NCBI GenBank assembly: GCA_045652135.1
Contig: JAZRTS010000043.1
Coordinates: 1-8,585, forward strand
Source of the DNA: RGIG7213 sp045652135
GTDB lineage: Bacteria; Bacillota; Clostridia; Oscillospirales; CAG-272
Direction of reading: 5' to 3'
Length of the DNA stretch: 8,585 nt
In this document: positions 5,836 to 8,585 of the stretch, one piece after another
Position numbering within the stretch: position 1 is the first letter of the stretch
How the letters are laid out: every line of letters starts with the position of its first letter
Program-made: the position numbers and the translations under genes
Notes under the pieces: model-generated
The model's input: the letters and a program-made list of their open reading frames with translations, nothing else
What the model was told of the DNA's origin: nothing
The model's database searches: none

Positions 5836-8469
5836 TCAACCTTCCTTATTTAAAATTGTATAAACTGTATCCAAAGCTTCATCTATCTTATCGAGAAGCT
5901 TAATACCTGATGTTGCGTTGTCGGGACGTCCGCCGCCGCCACCGCCTGCGAGCTTGCTTATTTCTTTAAGAATGTTTCCTGCATGTGCGCCGGCTTTAAC
6001 AGCTTCTGCGCCTGCGCAAGCAACGAAATTAAGCTTGCCGTCGTTGTTAACGGAAATAACCGCTACAGCATAGGGATCACGTGATTTGATACCGTCACAG
6101 AGGGATCTTACGGCATCAACAGATACACCCTCGGTCTTTCCTGTTATAACATTGAATACGCCGACTTTCTTTACGTTATTAACGATCTTTTCAGCCTGTG
6201 AGGAGGCAATCTTGTTGTTAAGACGTTCAACCGCTTGCTTTTCTTCTTTAAGCTCTGCCTGGAGCTGTGCCGCCTTCTTGTCTATTTCCGTAACATTAGA
6301 AGCCTTGAGCTCTCTTGCGCAGTTAGCAATAAGTGTCTGCTTTTCCTCAAGAAGTTTCAAAACGTTTATACCGGTCGTACCCTCTATTCTGCGTACGCCC
6401 GATGCAACGGAAGACTCGGAAATTATCTTGAAAAGTCCTGCCTTTGCAGTATTGTCAAGGTGTGTACCGCCGCAAAGCTCAACTGAAAAATCGCCGACCT
6501 TTACAACTCTTACAACGTCACCGTATTTTTCACCAAACAGCGCCATAGCACCGAGTGAACGTGCAGTCTCAATATCTGTTTCAAAATTCTCAACGGGTGT
6601 ACCCTTGAGTATTTCTTCATTTACGAGATCTTCAACCTGCTTTATTTCATCAGGTGTCATTGCCGTATAGTGCGAGAAGTCAAATCTTACACGCTCGGGA
6701 TCAACGTATGAACCTGCCTGTTCAACGTGAGTACCGAGAACCTTACGCAGTGCCGCCTGCAAAAGGTGCGCTGTTGTATGATTTCTGCGTATTTCATCAC
6801 GGCGCGCCGCATTAACTGTCAATGTTACCTTATCGCCAACGCTTATAACACCGTCAACGGTACATCTGTGCATAAATATACCGTTTGACTTTTTGGTATC
6901 GTTTACCGTTATCTTTGCACCTTCAGACGTGATAATACCTGTATCACCGACCTGACCGCCTCCTTCGCCGTAGAACGGTGTGCGGTCAACGATTATCATG
7001 GCATCACAATCGGATGCAACGGCAACGCTTTCATTATCAGCTGAAATTATCATCTTCACCGTTGCTTCGCTTACTGTTTCGGTATATCCCGTGAACTGTG
7101 TTGCTTCAACATTGTCAAGGAAGCCGAGAGTATCATCGCTCCAGCTGAAATCACCAAGTGCCGCTCTTGCTTCTCTTGCACGCTTCTTCTGTTCATTCAT
7201 TAAGGCGGTAAAGCCGTCTTCGTCTATACCGATTCCCTTTTCGGTCGCAATCTCACGTGTGAGGTCAAGGGGGAATCCGTATGTGTCATTGAGCTTGAAT
7301 ACATTTTCCGCAGAAAGTACATTTTCGCCCGATTTCACAGCGTTTTCTATCATACCGTTAAGCATATCCATACCGCTGTCTATTGTCTTTGAGAATTTCT
7401 CCTCTTCAATAGAAACGATCTTCTGAATATATTCAAGCTTTTCTGTAAGTTCGGGATATTCGGAAAGATTTTCTTTTGCTACTACGGGAACTATATCGGA
7501 AAGGAATGTTTCCTTTATACCGAGAAGCTTACCGTGACGTGCCGCACGTCTGAGTAAACGGCGAAGAACGTATCCTCTGCCCTCATTTGACGGAACAACA
7601 CCGTCGCAAATGAGGAAGCATGTACTTCTGATGTGGTCTGTGATAACGCGAAGTGATACATCAGACTCTGCGTTTTCCCCGTACTTGATACCCGCCTTTG
7701 CGATTATCGCTTTCATTATATTCTGAACCGTGTCAACCTCAAAAAGGTTGTTTACGCCCTGCATAATACAAGCAATTCTCTCAAGTCCCATACCTGTATC
7801 GATATTGGGATTTGCAAGAGGTGTATAGTTACCTGCACCGTCGCCTTCAAACTGTGTGAAAACGAGATTCCAGAATTCAACGAATCTGTCGCAGTCACAT
7901 CCGACAGCACAATCGGGTGAGCCGCAGCCGTGTTCAATACCACGGTCAAAGTAAAGCTCCGAGCAAGGACCGCAAGGACCTGAACCGATCTCCCAGAAGT
8001 TATCTTCCTTACCCAGGCGAACCATATGAGAAGGATCAACACCAACTTCCTTTGTCCATATGTCAAATGCTTCGTCGTCGTTTTCGTATATACTTACATA
8101 AAGACGGTCAACGGGAAGCTTGAGCACCTGTGTACAAAATTCCCAAGCCCAAGCCGTTGCTTCGTGCTTGAAGTAATCACCGAATGAGAAGTTTCCGAGC
8201 ATTTCGAAATATGTTCCGTGGCGTGCTGTTTTACCGACTCTTTCAATATCGGGGGTTCTTATACATTTCTGGCATGTTGTCATTCTGTGGCGGGGCGGTT
8301 CTTTTTCGCCCGTAAAATATTTTTTAAGCGGTGCCATACCTGCGTTTATAAGCAATAACGACTTGTCATCCTTGGGGACAAGAGGAAAGCTCTTATGTCT
8401 TAAATGCCCTTTACTTTCGTAAAATTTAAGGTACATTTCTCTGATATCGTTAAGCGATGTCCATTCCAT
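5836..8469 (-). CDS. alaS: Alanyl-tRNA synthetase
   Basis: This 877-residue class II synthetase charges tRNA-Ala in the cytoplasm. The catalytic domain begins with SKGHLRHKSFPLVP and has TTCQKCIRTPDIERVGK (64-80), GTYFEMLGNFSFGDYF (85-100) and the motif 3 region DTGMGLERI (224-232). A Cys-rich insertion at 182-193 (CGSPDCAVGCDC) is common in clostridial AlaRS. VITDHIRS is at 275-282. The editing domain, which deacylates Ser- and Gly-tRNA-Ala, shows TPFYGEGGGQVGDTG (497-511) and the zinc ligands HTTAH (564-568) and CGGTH (666-670). A coiled-coil stretch covers about 705-765, and the C-Ala domain ends in the Gly-rich AGGGGGGRPD (841-850). Length and domain order are full. The ATG at 8469 follows AAAGGAACGG (8488-8479), whose core is slightly far (9-13 nt). 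It is the first gene of a unit with mscL and the HIT gene, behind its own extended -10 promoter. Confidence 0.98.
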   Translation of the reverse strand: MEWTSLNDIREMYLKFYESKGHLRHKSFPLVPKDDKSLLLINAGMAPLKKYFTGEKEPPRHRMTTCQKCIRTPDIERVGKTARHGTYFEMLGNFSFGDYFKHEATAWAWEFCTQVLKLPVDRLYVSIYENDDEAFDIWTKEVGVDPSHMVRLGKEDNFWEIGSGPCGPCSELYFDRGIEHGCGSPDCAVGCDCDRFVEFWNLVFTQFEGDGAGNYTPLANPNIDTGMGLERIACIMQGVNNLFEVDTVQNIMKAIIAKAGIKYGENAESDVSLRVITDHIRSTCFLICDGVVPSNEGRGYVLRRLLRRAARHGKLLGIKETFLSDIVPVVAKENLSEYPELTEKLEYIQKIVSIEEEKFSKTIDSGMDMLNGMIENAVKSGENVLSAENVFKLNDTYGFPLDLTREIATEKGIGIDEDGFTALMNEQKKRAREARAALGDFSWSDDTLGFLDNVEATQFTGYTETVSEATVKMIISADNESVAVASDCDAMIIVDRTPFYGEGGGQVGDTGIITSEGAKITVNDTKKSNGIFMHRCTVDGVISVGDKVTLTVNAARRDEIRRNHTTAHLLQAALRKVLGTHVEQAGSYVDPERVRFDFSHYTAMTPDEIKQVEDLVNEEILKGTPVENFETDIETARSLGAMALFGEKYGDVVRVVKVGDFSVELCGGTHLDNTAKAGLFKIISESSVASGVRRIEGTTGINVLKLLEEKQTLIANCARELKASNVTEIDKKAAQLQAELKEEKQAVERLNNKIASSQAEKIVNNVKKVGVFNVITGKTEGVSVDAVRSLCDGIKSRDPYAVAVISVNNDGKLNFVACAGAEAVKAGAHAGNILKEISKLAGGGGGGRPDNATSGIKLLDKIDEALDTVYTILNKEG

Positions 8470-8488
8470 AAATTTATACCGTTCCTTT

Positions 8489-8503
8489 CACTCTTCAAGA
8501 GTG
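8489..8503 (-). promoter_or_regulatory. Perfect 6-bp hairpin in the alaS leader
   Basis: The minus strand reads CACTCTTGAAGAGTG, with 6-bp arms around a TGA loop, starting about 22 nt after the inferred transcription start and directly touching the AAAGGA ribosome binding site. There is no U-tract, so it is not a terminator. It could shield the message's 5' end or be a binding site. E. coli AlaRS is known to repress its own gene through a palindrome near the start point, but no direct comparison can be made here. Confidence 0.5.
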
Positions 8504-8530
8504 TTGTTTAAATATTATATAACATTTTGC

Positions 8531-8559
8531 ATTATACCAAGAAATGAAAAAAAAATCAA
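8531..8559 (-). promoter_or_regulatory. Sigma-A promoter for alaS-mscL-HIT
   Basis: On the minus strand TTGATT (8559-8554) is followed after exactly 17 nt by a perfect TATAAT (8536-8531), with TGG just before it forming an extended -10 element. Transcription should start near 8524, giving a leader of about 55 nt. The spacer begins with a run of T that, together with the last two bases of the -35, makes nine T in a row. The rest of the window edge (8560-8585) is AT rich and contains no recognisable gene. Confidence 0.85.
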
Positions 8560-8585
8560 TATATTATTGCAAAAAACAGCGAAAA

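Noticed and set aside
6086..6670. A 194-residue plus-strand reading frame opposite alaS
   Set aside because: It is antisense to the conserved editing and C-terminal regions of AlaRS, is rich in Ser, Thr and Pro as expected of a reverse-complement shadow, and has no promoter or ribosome binding site.
6980..7426. A 148-residue plus-strand reading frame opposite alaS
   Set aside because: Same reasoning: antisense to a conserved AlaRS segment, low-complexity Ser-rich composition and no start signals.
8044..8469. Cys-rich insertion or odd N-terminus of AlaRS as a sign of fusion or transfer
   Set aside because: The N-terminal region is the standard class II start, and the Cys-rich loop further in (residues 182-193) is common in clostridial AlaRS proteins.
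1..8585. CRISPR arrays, insertion sequences, tRNA or rRNA genes, phage or defence genes
   Set aside because: No direct repeats with spacers, terminal inverted repeats, transposase motifs or cloverleaf-like sequence were seen; nearly all of the window is accounted for by six housekeeping-type genes.

Overview
This window looks like a stretch of ordinary chromosome from a low-to-moderate GC anaerobic Firmicute, most likely a clostridial gut bacterium of the Ruminococcus/Oscillospiraceae type. The evidence is the clostridial-style AlaRS with its Cys-rich insertion, a SpoVB-like flippase, a type 2 IleRS, and sigma-A promoters with strong purine-rich ribosome binding sites. The assignment to family is an inference from protein flavour, not a proven identification.

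All six genes lie on the minus strand, so transcription runs from high to low coordinates. At the right end, a good sigma-A promoter (about 8531-8559) with an extended -10 drives alaS, mscL and a HIT/HinT gene. These are packed with a 4-nt gap and then a 1-nt overlap, and the unit ends at a clear intrinsic terminator (4992-5021). Next comes a SpoVB/MATE-like lipid-linked oligosaccharide flippase that appears to start at TTG and to have its own weaker promoter just past the terminator. A short AT-rich gap of about 120 nt then carries a second extended -10 promoter (3308-3336) that drives ileS. The ileS stop codon is followed after 3 nt by the ATG of nusB, of which only the first 45 codons lie in the window.

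Functionally the region joins translation (AlaRS, IleRS), rRNA transcription antitermination (NusB), adenylate hydrolysis (HIT), osmotic protection (MscL) and envelope or spore-cortex precursor transport (SpoVB-like). I see no mobile element, CRISPR array, RNA gene, phage gene, defence gene or broken gene, and no sign of a novel multi-gene system. The points most worth a second look are the type 2 IleRS (a class associated with low mupirocin sensitivity), the absence of a T-box before ileS and alaS with small perfect hairpins beside both ribosome binding sites instead, the co-transcription of a HIT hydrolase with a tRNA synthetase, and the non-ATG start of the flippase. No gene-free stretch exceeds 300 bases.
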